Source: Boseongicola sp.
Lineage (GTDB): Bacteria; Pseudomonadota; Alphaproteobacteria; Rhodobacterales; Rhodobacteraceae
Assembly (NCBI GenBank): GCA_013042895.1
Contig: JABDPD010000304.1
Location: 1 to 7,595 of the forward strand
Length of the DNA: 7,595 nt
Direction: 5' to 3'
Both the position numbers and the translations under genes were made by a program. Each line of letters starts with the position of its first letter. The stretch's first letter is position 1. The notes beneath the pieces are model-generated. The model was not told the origin of the DNA, did not search any database, and saw only the letters and a list, made by a program, of their open reading frames with translations. This document shows positions 1-6,527 of this stretch, in pieces.

Positions 1-5
1 TTGGG

Positions 6-245
6 CTAGGCTTTCTTAAGCTTGCCAATCACCCACAAAAGCACGACTGCGCCGATCGTGGCCATGATGATGCTGCCAACAAAGCCGGTTGCAGACAAAC
101 CGACGACGCCACCCAAGAAGCCGCCAATATAGGCGCCGACGATACCGACGATGATGTTCATCAAAAGCCCCTGGCTTTTGTTCATGAACTGGGATGCCAG
201 CCAACCGGCAACGCCGCCAACGATCAAAAATGCAATGAGACCCAT
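6..245 (-). CDS. GlsB/YeaQ/YmgE-family small membrane protein
   Basis: A 79-residue, very hydrophobic and glycine-rich protein with three predicted membrane segments at about residues 2-20, 27-50 and 54-74, ending in a short basic tail (KLKKA). The glycine pattern (GGVAGWLAS near the N-terminus, NIIVGIVGAYIGGFLGG in the middle, TIGAVVLL near the end) and the length are those of the transglycosylase-associated/GlsB family, small inner-membrane proteins linked to stress in several bacteria but without a firm biochemical function. The ATG at 245 is supported by a GAGGGG ribosome-binding site (plus-strand 253-258) seven bases upstream. The stop is TAG at 6-8. It lies 61 bases downstream of the LOG-family gene on the same strand, with no visible terminator between them, so the two may be partly co-transcribed. 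The family call is firm; the role is not known. Confidence 0.93.
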   Translation of the reverse strand: MGLIAFLIVGGVAGWLASQFMNKSQGLLMNIIVGIVGAYIGGFLGGVVGLSATGFVGSIIMATIGAVVLLWVIGKLKKA

Positions 246-261
246 CTCAAAACCCCTCGTT

Positions 262-277
262 GTTAATCATTCTTAAC
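262..277 (-). promoter_or_regulatory. Short inverted repeat upstream of the GlsB-like gene
   Basis: An interrupted palindrome, GTTAA-6-TTAAC, lies just upstream of the ribosome-binding site of the small membrane protein gene. It is AT-rich in a GC-rich setting, which suits a promoter or operator region. The arms are only five bases, so chance is a real alternative. I found no convincing -35/-10 pair around it. Confidence 0.2.
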
Positions 278-306
278 GTGGGCTGCGCCGTGCTTGAATG
301 CAAGAC

Positions 307-1152
307 TCATCGCCCTGGAATGCCGTCTCTCTTGGTGGCGGGCAGGTGCCAGTTGTCCAGAGCTTCAATCGCCTCATCAGCCGTATCAACAAAGCGGAAC
401 AAGTCGATGTCGTCTGCCGAAATCGTCCCTGCCTCTGAAAGCGCATCCCAATTGATGATCGTCTCCCAGAATTTCTTGCCAAACAGCAGGAACGGCACAC
501 GCTCCATCCGGCCGGTCTGAATCAGAGTCAGTGTTTCAAACAACTCATCCAAGGTGCCAAAGCCACCCGGAAAGACAGCTACTGCTGCCGCCCGCATGAG
601 GAAATGCATCTTGCGGATGCCGAAATAGTGGAAATTGAACGCCAGATCGGGCGTAACATAGCGGTTCGGGGCCTGCTCGTGAGGAAGGACGATGTTCAGA
701 CCGATGGACACACCACCTGCGTCTTCGGCGCCGCGGTTTCCGGCCTCCATCACTCCCGGCCCTCCGCCTGTGACGATGATATTCTCGCCCTTACCATCAG
801 CCATCGAGCGCTCAGTGATGATCCGCGAGAACTTGCGCGCTTCATCATAAAAAGACGATAGTTCAGCCAGTGTCTTGGTGCGCGCCTTATCTTTGTTCAT
901 CGGATCGGGAATGCGCGCGCCACCAAATAGAACCACGGTTGATTTCACACCGTATTCTTCCATCAACAACTCGGGTTTAAGCAACTCGAGCTGCAAACGC
1001 ACCGGGCGCAACTCGTCGCGACACAGGAAATCAGGGTCGGCAAACGCCAGAGTATAAGACGACGACCGCGTTTGAGGCGTGTCGGGAATACCCCTGGTTG
1101 TCTCAATATCCTGATGTGCATCGCGAAAGCGGCGGCGGTTGTCGTCCATCAT
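307..1152 (-). CDS. LOG-family protein (TIGR00730), probable nucleotide 5'-monophosphate phosphoribohydrolase
   Basis: A 281-residue cytosolic protein with a Rossmann-like lysine-decarboxylase/LOG domain from about residue 70 to the C-terminus. Visible landmarks are the first strand and loop VVLFGGARIP (73-82), the glycine-rich GGGPGVMEAGNRGA (129-142), RKMHF (180-184) and the diagnostic PGGFGTLDE (195-203), matching the family's PGGxGTxxE active-site motif. LOG enzymes split the N-glycosidic bond of nucleoside 5'-monophosphates into base and ribose 5-phosphate. Some act on cytokinin nucleotides, others on ordinary purine or pyrimidine nucleotides. The roughly 70-residue N-terminal extension is longer than in plant-type LOG proteins of about 200 residues, so a general nucleotidase role is at least as likely as cytokinin activation. 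The start at 1152 has an AAGGAG site (plus-strand 1161-1166) eight bases away; the next codon is also ATG and would be a worse fit. It diverges from the dehydratase gene. Confidence 0.92.
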   Translation of the reverse strand: MMDDNRRRFRDAHQDIETTRGIPDTPQTRSSSYTLAFADPDFLCRDELRPVRLQLELLKPELLMEEYGVKSTVVLFGGARIPDPMNKDKARTKTLAELSSFYDEARKFSRIITERSMADGKGENIIVTGGGPGVMEAGNRGAEDAGGVSIGLNIVLPHEQAPNRYVTPDLAFNFHYFGIRKMHFLMRAAAVAVFPGGFGTLDELFETLTLIQTGRMERVPFLLFGKKFWETIINWDALSEAGTISADDIDLFRFVDTADEAIEALDNWHLPATKRDGIPGR

Positions 1153-1229
1153 AAAGGCGGCTCCTTGTTACCCGGTCCTTTTGCATGGCAGGAAGGGCGC
1201 AACTTGTCCAACCCCGAGTGAGTGTTGAT

Positions 1230-2156
1230 ATGAAGGCTCCGACCCCCAAAGAGATTGCCGACGCAGGTGAGCGGATCGCGCCGTTTGTCCACCGCACACC
1301 CGTTCTGGAAAGTCATGCTTTGATCGATGGGCGACGGGTCGAGCTAAAGCTTGAGAACACGCAACTGACCGGCAGCTTCAAGGTGCGCGGGGCTTTCAAC
1401 ACACTTTTGACTTCGGATGTGCCCGATGCGGGGGTTGTCGCCGCGTCAGGCGGTAATCACGGCGCGGCGGTGGCCTATGCGGCGGGGAAGCTGGGGCACA
1501 AGGCGACAATTTTCGTGCCGGAACTGGCGGGCGCCGCAAAGATCGCGTTGATCCGCGAGACTGGGGCAGACTTGCATGTGGTGCCGGGGCAATACTCGGA
1601 CGCTCTGGCGTTGGCACAGGCGTTCGAGGCCGAAACCGGGGCAATGCAAATTCATGCCTATGATGCGCCAAAGACGTTGGCAGGGCAGGGCAGTGTCATG
1701 CGCGAGTGGGAGGCGCAGTATACCGCGTCTCACACGGTTCTGATCGCGGTCGGTGGTGGCGGGTTGATCGGTGGGGCGCTGGCATGGCTTGAGGGGCGCA
1801 AGGATATCATAGCGGTTGAACCCGAACGTGCGCCGACGCTGCACGCTGCCTTAGAGGCGGGTGCGCCCGTGGATGTCGAGGTCGGTGGGATCGCCGCCAA
1901 TGCGCTGGGCGCGCGGCGGATCGGAGATTTGTGCTTTGGGTTGGCGCGCAAACATCAGGTTGAAACGGTGCTTGTCCCGGACGATGCCATTGCCGAAGCG
2001 CAGCGGCTTTTGTGGCAGGTTTGCCGTCAATGGGTCGAGCCGGCGGGAGCAACGGCGTTGGCAGCTCTGATTTCAGGAGCATATCAGCCGCACACCATGG
2101 AAAGCGTTGGCGTGCTGGTTTGCGGCGCCAACCCTGCCCCCGGTCCTTTCGACTGA
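1230..2156 (+). CDS. PLP-dependent threonine/serine dehydratase (fold-type II)
   Basis: About 308 residues, cytosolic. The family removes water and ammonia from threonine or serine to give 2-oxobutyrate or pyruvate; close relatives include serine racemases and hydroxyaspartate dehydratases. The PLP-binding motif [11 protein letters not shown] places the Schiff-base lysine at K51. SGGNHG (73-78), LAGQGS (150-155) and the phosphate-holding glycine loop VGGGGLIGG (174-182) follow in the expected order. The protein ends at about 308 residues with no ACT-type regulatory domain, so it resembles short catabolic dehydratases more than the allosteric biosynthetic IlvA. The C-terminal VLVCGAN has C-G-A where many relatives have a serine and glycines. 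I chose ATG 1230 because homology begins there ([17 protein letters not shown]). An in-frame ATG at 1185 would add 15 unconserved-looking residues. Neither start has a good ribosome-binding site. Substrate preference cannot be read from the sequence. Confidence 0.9.
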   Translation: MKAPTPKEIADAGERIAPFVHRTPVLESHALIDGRRVELKLENTQLTGSFKVRGAFNTLLTSDVPDAGVVAASGGNHGAAVAYAAGKLGHKATIFVPELAGAAKIALIRETGADLHVVPGQYSDALALAQAFEAETGAMQIHAYDAPKTLAGQGSVMREWEAQYTASHTVLIAVGGGGLIGGALAWLEGRKDIIAVEPERAPTLHAALEAGAPVDVEVGGIAANALGARRIGDLCFGLARKHQVETVLVPDDAIAEAQRLLWQVCRQWVEPAGATALAALISGAYQPHTMESVGVLVCGANPAPGPFD

Positions 2157-2185
2157 TTGCTCTTTGGACGGCTGCGCGCTACATG
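2157..2185 (+). promoter_or_regulatory. Candidate housekeeping promoter for dapD
   Basis: TTGCTC (2157-2162) and TACATG (2180-2185) are separated by 17 bases. The -10 region reads GCTACATG, close to the alphaproteobacterial housekeeping pattern GCTANAWC that I recall from Caulobacter. It begins right after the dehydratase stop codon. Predicted initiation near 2192 leaves a leader of about 26 bases that contains the dapD ribosome-binding site. This is by inspection only. Confidence 0.42.
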
Positions 2186-2217
2186 GCGCGTCAACCACAG
2201 GTGCAAGGGGAAAACAA

Positions 2218-3045
2218 ATGTCCAACGCTCAGCTTGAAGCCGCCATCGAAAGCGCATGGGAATCGCGTGACGAGATCACGCCCGCTACAACAGGTGAAAC
2301 ACGCGAGGCCATCGAAGACACGCTGAACGCACTGGACGGGGGTGCTCTGCGCGTGGCCGAACGCGGCGAGGATGGCGCTTGGCACGTGAACCAGTGGGCC
2401 AAGAAGGCGGTTTTGCTGGGGTTCCGTCTGAAAGATATGGAGCGTCAGGCCGGATCTGCTCAGGGCGGTGCCTGGTGGGACAAGGTCGACAGCAAGTGGA
2501 AAGACTGGGGTGACGCTGAGTGGGGTGCTGCGGGTTTTCGCGCAGTTCCGAACTGCGTCGTTCGCAAGTCGGCCTATATCGCGCCCGGTGTTGTTTTGAT
2601 GCCATCCTTCGTGAATCTCGGCGCCTATGTGGACAGTGGCACCATGGTCGACACATGGGCGACCGTTGGCTCTTGTGCGCAGATCGGCAAGAACGTGCAT
2701 CTCTCTGGGGGCGTCGGCATTGGCGGTGTGCTGGAGCCTATGCAGGCCGGCCCGACGATTATTGAGGACAATTGCTTTATCGGCGCGCGCTCCGAGGTGG
2801 TTGAAGGCTGCATCGTGCGCGAGGGCTCGGTTTTGGGCATGGGCGTGTTTATCGGGCAGTCAACCAAGATCGTGGATCGCGAAAGCGGCGAAGTGATGTA
2901 CGGTGAAGTGCCGCCATACTCGGTCGTGGTTGCCGGTTCGATGCCGTCGAAGAATGGGATCAATCTCTACTGCGCCGTGATTGTAAAACGCGTGGACGAG
3001 CGGACTAGATCAAAGACCGGCATCAACGAATTGTTGCGCGACTAA
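2218..3045 (+). CDS. dapD: 2,3,4,5-tetrahydropyridine-2,6-dicarboxylate N-succinyltransferase
   Basis: 275 residues, the usual DapD length. It transfers succinyl from succinyl-CoA to tetrahydrodipicolinate, giving N-succinyl-2-amino-6-oxopimelate, the committing step of the succinylase route to meso-diaminopimelate and lysine; the enzyme is a cytosolic trimer. The N-terminal third (1-100) is the helical domain with [13 protein letters not shown] (62-74). Next come GFRAVPN (106-112) and a left-handed beta-helix of hexapeptide repeats from about 113 to 250, including the signatures [25 protein letters not shown] (133-157), [14 protein letters not shown] (161-174), [16 protein letters not shown] (182-197) and [20 protein letters not shown] (242-261). 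ATG 2218 follows AAGGGG (2205-2210) at seven bases. An in-frame ATG at 2107 lies inside the dehydratase gene and would add unconserved sequence. A terminator follows, so the gene seems to be transcribed alone. Confidence 0.97.
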   Translation: MSNAQLEAAIESAWESRDEITPATTGETREAIEDTLNALDGGALRVAERGEDGAWHVNQWAKKAVLLGFRLKDMERQAGSAQGGAWWDKVDSKWKDWGDAEWGAAGFRAVPNCVVRKSAYIAPGVVLMPSFVNLGAYVDSGTMVDTWATVGSCAQIGKNVHLSGGVGIGGVLEPMQAGPTIIEDNCFIGARSEVVEGCIVREGSVLGMGVFIGQSTKIVDRESGEVMYGEVPPYSVVVAGSMPSKNGINLYCAVIVKRVDERTRSKTGINELLRD

Positions 3046-3085
3046 TCCAAATTCACGCATTTCAGCGCGTGCGATACTTGTTCTT

Positions 3086-3112
3086 AAAGGGGGGGCACAG
3101 GCCCCCCTTTTT
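3086..3112 (+). terminator. Rho-independent terminator after dapD
   Basis: A perfect nine-pair stem, AAAGGGGGG (3086-3094) with CCCCCCTTT (3102-3110), encloses a seven-base loop. A run of five T (3108-3112) overlaps the 3' arm. It lies 40 bases after the dapD stop codon. The stem is strong enough to separate dapD from the downstream genes. Confidence 0.9.
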
Positions 3113-3132
3113 GCTGTCATCGCCTGAAAGAG

Positions 3133-3183
3133 GGGCAGGGAGCGTCGCCATATGAACCCCGAAATGCCCTGACGCTGCCCTGA
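3133..3183 (+). repeat. Paired TGCCCTGA repeats with an inverted partner
   Basis: TGCCCTGA occurs twice, at 3165-3172 and 3176-3183, with an 11-base period. The segment GACGCTGCCC (3171-3180) can also pair with GGGCAG...GCGTC (3133-3146) across a loop of about 24 bases with a small bulge. The block sits between the dapD terminator and the candidate promoter of the next gene; the second copy overlaps the proposed -35. It could be a regulator-binding site, a weak RNA structure, or chance. Confidence 0.3.
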
Positions 3184-3208
3184 TATGGTCATGGGGCTTG
3201 GCTAGGGT
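3180..3208 (+). promoter_or_regulatory. Candidate promoter for the 3215 gene, possibly leaderless
   Basis: CTGATA (3180-3185) and TAGGGT (3203-3208), the latter preceded by GC to give GCTAGGGT, are 17 bases apart. The -10 ends six bases before the ATG at 3215, which would put initiation on or next to the A of the start codon. AGGG (3204-3207) could instead be a weak ribosome-binding site seven bases from the ATG, so a leaderless transcript is not certain. The match to the -35 consensus is modest. Confidence 0.35.
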
Positions 3209-3214
3209 TCTCCC

Positions 3215-3895
3215 ATGTTTACCAGTTCAGCGGATGTATTCCGCACACGCCAGGCGCTTGGCGATTTGCGGTCAATGATCCGTCGCACGCCTGAAGACAC
3301 TCAAGCGCGTATGGTCGCGGGGTTCCCTTCCTCTGCAGGAGACGGAGCGGCAGTTTTGGCGCGCATTTTTGGTGACGGGGTGCGATTTCGCCATCCTGAT
3401 GATTTTGAGGTGCATACCTCGGTTCTTTTAGCGGCAGCTCTTCCCGATGACGATTTTCCGGCGTTTGTTTTCGCAACCGCGATCATCTTGTGTGATGTGC
3501 TGCAGGCTGATGATCCCCCGGATGCGTTGTTTTGGAACTGGAACAGTTTTCACGAGCAATATGCGGTCGCAGATGCTCCGGTGCGGGCCGCGCTTATGAA
3601 CGGTTTCAAAATGGCCGAGCTAGGGGGGCGGATCGAGCTTGATCCCGCTCTTGAAGCGGCCTGGTGTCTGACACAGTCGCGCGACGGTGTTCTGGCGGCG
3701 CTTGATGGCAGCGGTGAGCGCGCTTTGACCGCCGCAATCCTGTCCGAAGCGAATGCGACGGAAGCTGGTCGGCTTTGGTCAGGCGCCGAGACCGTCTCAG
3801 GGCCAGCTCTGGCCGGTTTTCGCTATCTTTACGAACGACCGGAGGGCCTGGCGCCTCAATCGGCCGCTTCCGCGCCGTTGATCCCTTTTGGCTAG
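3215..3895 (+). CDS. Hypothetical protein, function unknown
   Basis: A 226-residue protein that I do not recognise. It looks soluble and mostly helical, rich in alanine and acidic residues. There is no signal peptide and no motif that I can tie to a catalytic family. The most hydrophobic stretch, FPAFVFATAIILCDVL (81-96), is flanked by acidic residues (PDDD before, ADDPPD after) and is more likely a buried helix than a membrane segment. An aromatic patch, LFWNWNSFHEQY (105-116), is distinctive and might be a conserved surface or ligand site. The C-terminal 20 residues (proline, alanine, serine) look disordered. It opens the transcription unit that leads to dapE and is 48 bases from the next gene. 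Codon use resembles the neighbours and the frame is open throughout, so I take it as a real gene, probably conserved in related Rhodobacteraceae (inference). Confidence 0.72.
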   Translation: MFTSSADVFRTRQALGDLRSMIRRTPEDTQARMVAGFPSSAGDGAAVLARIFGDGVRFRHPDDFEVHTSVLLAAALPDDDFPAFVFATAIILCDVLQADDPPDALFWNWNSFHEQYAVADAPVRAALMNGFKMAELGGRIELDPALEAAWCLTQSRDGVLAALDGSGERALTAAILSEANATEAGRLWSGAETVSGPALAGFRYLYERPEGLAPQSAASAPLIPFG

Positions 3896-3943
3896 CACGA
3901 CTGGTACCTTGCACCGCGCTCTGACCTCTGACAGACGAGGGGC

Positions 3944-4282
3944 ATGGCGAAAGAAAAGACACCCCGAGTGCAGCAAGTTTACACGCTGCTCATACAGATC
4001 GGTCGCAAAGACGGTGATGGCTTGCCAAAAGGGGCAACCGGCGGCGCTTTGGTGTGCTACGCTACCGGCGTTGATGAAGCCGAAGCCGTGCGCGAAGCCG
4101 TTGCCGTCTTGAAGAAGGCGGATGTCGCACCGCTGGACGTTACCGGTTATGGCACGATCGAGGAACGCGAGGCCGAAGGCCATGAGATCGACGCCGAAGA
4201 GCGTGCATTGATGCAGCGTGCTTTGGACGACAACGCGGTGATCGTCGCGCAGATGACGCCGTTCTTTGAGGACAAATCATGA
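3944..4282 (+). CDS. Hypothetical small alpha/beta protein, function unknown
   Basis: 112 residues, soluble, not recognised as a named family. Strands and helices can be inferred in the order VYTLLIQIG (12-20, strand), GGALVCYATG (33-42, strand), DEAEAVREAVAVLKKAD (44-60, helix), PLDVTGYGT (63-71, strand), EERALMQRALDDN (85-97, helix) and AVIVAQMTPFF (98-108, strand). This order would suit a ferredoxin-like alpha/beta fold. RKDGDGLPKGATG (21-33) is a polar loop between the first two strands. ATG 3944 is the first possible ATG start after an in-frame TGA at 3929-3931. The GAGGGG at 3937-3942 is only one base from it, unusually close, so initiation may be inefficient or begin at GTG 3968. The gene overlaps the HAD gene by four bases (ATGA), which indicates translational coupling and supports it being real. 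A regulatory or accessory role for its operon partners is only a guess. Confidence 0.8.
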   Translation: MAKEKTPRVQQVYTLLIQIGRKDGDGLPKGATGGALVCYATGVDEAEAVREAVAVLKKADVAPLDVTGYGTIEEREAEGHEIDAEERALMQRALDDNAVIVAQMTPFFEDKS

Positions 4283-4923
4283 GTGCAGTTTTTCTCGATC
4301 TTGATGGCACGCTGATGGACTCGCGTCCCGGTATCACCGGATCACTGGCGCATGCTTTTGCGCTTAACGGCATGGATGCACATGCTGAGAGTGATCTCAC
4401 ATGGATGATCGGCCCGCCCTTTGTTGAGAGTTTCGCGAAACTCGGCATCGCTGACGCCGATCCCATTTTGGCGGCTTACCGCGCGCATTACACCGCCTCC
4501 GGCATGTATGACGCCGAGGTCTATGGCGGTGTTATCGCGGCCCTGCAGGCGATGCGGGACGCAGGTCATCGTCTCTATCTAATGACGGCCAAACCGCACG
4601 CCTATGCTACGAAGATCACCGCGCATTTCGGTCTTGCCGCTTTCATGACGGCTGAGTTCGGCCCCGAACTGGACGGCACGCGCAATTGGAAGGGCGACCT
4701 TCTGGCCTATGCGCTGGAGCAGACCGGCGAGACGCCAGAGGCCTCTGTTATGGTCGGGGATCGCTACCACGACATGGGCGCCGCGGCCGAGGTTGGTATG
4801 GCTGCGATTGCTGTGCGCTGGGGCTATGGCACGCCGGAGGACTGGTCAGGTGCGGCTGCGTTTATCGACCATGCCTCTGAGCTGCCTGCCGTGGCGGCCT
4901 CTCTGCTTGCGCAGGGGCGTTGA
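4279..4923 (+). CDS. HAD-superfamily hydrolase (phosphoglycolate phosphatase/Gph-like)
   Basis: 214 residues with all four HAD motifs. Motif I is [11 protein letters not shown] (5-15), with nucleophile D7 and acid/base D9. Motif II is LMTAKP, with T103. Motif III is the lysine in NWKGD, K138. Motif IV is VGDRYHD (159-165), with Mg-binding acids D161 and D165. An alpha-helical cap lies between motifs I and II (about 15-85) and contains [11 protein letters not shown] (42-52), typical of the Gph/PGP-type subclass I cap. The family hydrolyses small phosphate esters such as 2-phosphoglycolate or nucleoside monophosphates; the substrate cannot be named. GAGGA (4268-4272) lies six bases before the ATG, inside the end of the preceding gene, and the ATGA overlap indicates coupling. 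A link to diaminopimelate synthesis through dapE is positional only; metabolite repair is an equally fair guess. Confidence 0.9.
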   Translation: MSAVFLDLDGTLMDSRPGITGSLAHAFALNGMDAHAESDLTWMIGPPFVESFAKLGIADADPILAAYRAHYTASGMYDAEVYGGVIAALQAMRDAGHRLYLMTAKPHAYATKITAHFGLAAFMTAEFGPELDGTRNWKGDLLAYALEQTGETPEASVMVGDRYHDMGAAAEVGMAAIAVRWGYGTPEDWSGAAAFIDHASELPAVAASLLAQGR

Positions 4924-4955
4924 AGTCGCCGCGACGCCAAGGTAGCACCTATCCC

Positions 4956-6101
4956 ATGAGTATTGACCCTGCCGACCTTACCGCCCGCCTGATCCGCTGC
5001 GCTTCTGTGACGCCAGAAGATTCAGGTGCGATCCCTATCCTTGAGACGCTCTTGAAAGAGGCCGGGTTTGAGACCTTTCGCGCCGACCGTGGCGAGGTCT
5101 CAAACCTTTTCGCACGCTTTGGTCCAAAGGGGCATGCCAAGACATTTGGCTTCAATGGCCATACCGATGTCGTACCAGTCGGCGATCCTGCTGACTGGAC
5201 CTATCCGCCTTTCAGCGCCCAGATTGAAGGGTCGACGATTTTCGGACGCGGAGCGGCTGACATGAAATCCGGTGTCGCGGCCTTCGTGGCCGCCGCCATT
5301 GAACGGGCTGAGACCAATCCGCCTGACGGGGCGATTCTGATCTCGATCACAGGGGACGAGGAAGGCGCAGGCGTCGATGGCACGCGCGCAATCCTCGACT
5401 GGATGGACGCCAACGGTGAGGCGATGGACGTCTGTATTGTTGGCGAACCAACCTGTCCGAACACGTTGGGCGATACGATCAAGATCGGCCGACGCGGCTC
5501 GATGACAGCTTTTTTCACGGCCGCCGGTGTGCAAGGTCATTCCGCCTATCCACAACGCGCAAAGAACCCGGTTCCCGCCCTTGCGCGCCTTATGGACCGT
5601 CTTGCGAGCCATCGCCTCGACAGTGGCACCGAGCACTTTGACGCCTCAACACTTGCTGTCACCACGATCGACACTGGCAATCCGGCCAACAACGTTATCC
5701 CGGCCACATGCCGCGCGACAGTGAATATCCGTTTCAACGATACACATAGTTCGGCAAGCCTGATCGAGTGGCTTCAAAGCGAAACGGCGAAGATCGCTTC
5801 GGAGACCGGCATCGACTTTGAAATGAAGACGCAGGTCTCAGGCGAAAGTTTTGTGACCCCGCCGGGTGCTCTTTCTGAGCTTGTTGCGAGCGCGGTGAAG
5901 GCGGAAACCGGGATCACGCCCGAGCTGTCCACCACAGGGGGCACCTCGGATGCGCGCTTTGTGAAGTCGCACTGCCCGGTTGTCGAATTTGGCCTTGTGG
6001 GCCAGACAATGCATCAGGTGGACGAGCGCGTTGAGCTCTCGGATATCCACGGGTTGAAGTCTATCTATGCCCGCATCCTTGACGACTATTTCACAAGCTG
6101 A
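4956..6101 (+). CDS. dapE: Succinyl-diaminopimelate desuccinylase
   Basis: 381 residues, close to the usual 375-380. This di-zinc M20 amidohydrolase splits N-succinyl-LL-2,6-diaminopimelate into succinate and LL-diaminopimelate for lysine and cell-wall synthesis. [13 protein letters not shown] (65-77) gives zinc ligand H69 and D71. [10 protein letters not shown] (98-106, with bridging ligand D102) follows. ITGDEEG (131-137) gives catalytic E135 and ligand E136. VGEPT (162-166) gives E164, and TMHQVDE (351-357) gives H353. The lid/dimerisation domain spans about 180-290, with GVQGHSAYP (191-199) and GNPANNVIP (241-249); the substrate loop [11 protein letters not shown] (325-335) is intact. I chose ATG 4956 because AAGGTAG (4939-4945) precedes it by ten bases and the N-terminus then matches the family. 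A TTG at 4920 overlapping the HAD stop would add 12 residues. It follows the HAD gene by 32 bases and precedes the GNAT gene by six. Confidence 0.97.
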   Translation: MSIDPADLTARLIRCASVTPEDSGAIPILETLLKEAGFETFRADRGEVSNLFARFGPKGHAKTFGFNGHTDVVPVGDPADWTYPPFSAQIEGSTIFGRGAADMKSGVAAFVAAAIERAETNPPDGAILISITGDEEGAGVDGTRAILDWMDANGEAMDVCIVGEPTCPNTLGDTIKIGRRGSMTAFFTAAGVQGHSAYPQRAKNPVPALARLMDRLASHRLDSGTEHFDASTLAVTTIDTGNPANNVIPATCRATVNIRFNDTHSSASLIEWLQSETAKIASETGIDFEMKTQVSGESFVTPPGALSELVASAVKAETGITPELSTTGGTSDARFVKSHCPVVEFGLVGQTMHQVDERVELSDIHGLKSIYARILDDYFTS

Positions 6102-6107
6102 CCGGCC

Positions 6108-6527
6108 ATGGTCGATATCATCATCACCCGCGATATTGCCGCCTGCCATAGTGTGCGCAAAGCTGTCTTCGTTGAAGAACAGGGTATCGCTCTAGAGGAA
6201 GATCTCGATGGTATGGATGAAATTGCGACGCACCTCCTTGCGAAGCACGAAGGAACCCCCATCGGCACAGCGCGGATGCTTGAGAAAGGCCACATCGGCA
6301 AAATTGGGCGCCTTGCGGTTTTGAAATCTCACCGAGGGCAGGGTCTTGGTGCCGCCATTATGCGCGCAGCGCTTGAAGAACTTGGCAAACGACCGCATCT
6401 TAGCGAAGCCCGGCTGGGTGCCCAAATCGAAGCCATCGCTTTCTACGAAGCGCTTGGCTTCACCCCACATGGTGACCAATTCCTTGATGCGGGCCTGCCG
6501 CATCAGGAAATGGTCCGCCCCCTGTGA
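6108..6527 (+). CDS. GNAT-family N-acetyltransferase
   Basis: 139 residues forming a single GNAT domain. The N-terminal VRKAVFVEEQGIALEEDLDGMD (16-37) is the common pattern of small GNAT enzymes (VR..VF..EQ.....D.D..D). The acetyl-CoA pyrophosphate loop is KSHRGQGLGAAIM (73-85), with R/Q-x-x-G-x-G/A residues 76-81. AIAFYEALGFTP (109-120) is the usual C-terminal tyrosine helix and strand. It should move acetyl from acetyl-CoA to an amine, which may be a small molecule or protein; the acceptor cannot be told. The ATG is six bases after the dapE stop with no clear ribosome-binding site, and the stop overlaps the GTG of the next gene by four bases, so it is very probably translated by coupling within the dapE unit. 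Its place next to dapE does not prove a lysine-related substrate. Confidence 0.93.
   Translation: MVDIIITRDIAACHSVRKAVFVEEQGIALEEDLDGMDEIATHLLAKHEGTPIGTARMLEKGHIGKIGRLAVLKSHRGQGLGAAIMRAALEELGKRPHLSEARLGAQIEAIAFYEALGFTPHGDQFLDAGLPHQEMVRPL

Noticed and set aside
1185..1229. N-terminal extension of the dehydratase from ATG 1185
   Set aside because: The 15 extra residues (MAGRAQLVQPRVSVD) look unlike the family N-terminus and lack a good ribosome-binding site. It is possible but less likely than 1230.
1153..1229. Divergent promoters in the LOG/dehydratase gap
   Set aside because: Promoters must exist near here, but I could not find a -35/-10 pair of acceptable spacing on either strand, so none is annotated.
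2107..2217. dapD extended upstream to ATG 2107
   Set aside because: The extension overlaps the dehydratase coding end, and a clear AAGGGG site marks ATG 2218.
2191..2700. 169-residue open frame on the minus strand over the start of dapD
   Set aside because: It is antisense to dapD, has no family features, and would cover the dapD ribosome-binding site. It is best explained as a shadow of dapD codon use.
3891..3943. A separate promoter for the 112-residue gene (GCTAGCAC at 3891)
   Set aside because: No -35-like sequence lies at the right distance upstream, and the element overlaps the stop codon of the preceding gene.
4920..4955. dapE start at TTG 4920 overlapping the HAD stop codon
   Set aside because: The overlap is attractive, but the added residues [12 protein letters not shown] are not DapE-like, and AAGGTAG precedes ATG 4956 at a workable distance.
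5100..5636. 178-residue open frame on the minus strand inside dapE
   Set aside because: It lies wholly antisense to a gene with complete catalytic motifs. Long antisense frames are common in GC-rich DNA, and the translation shows no recognisable domain.
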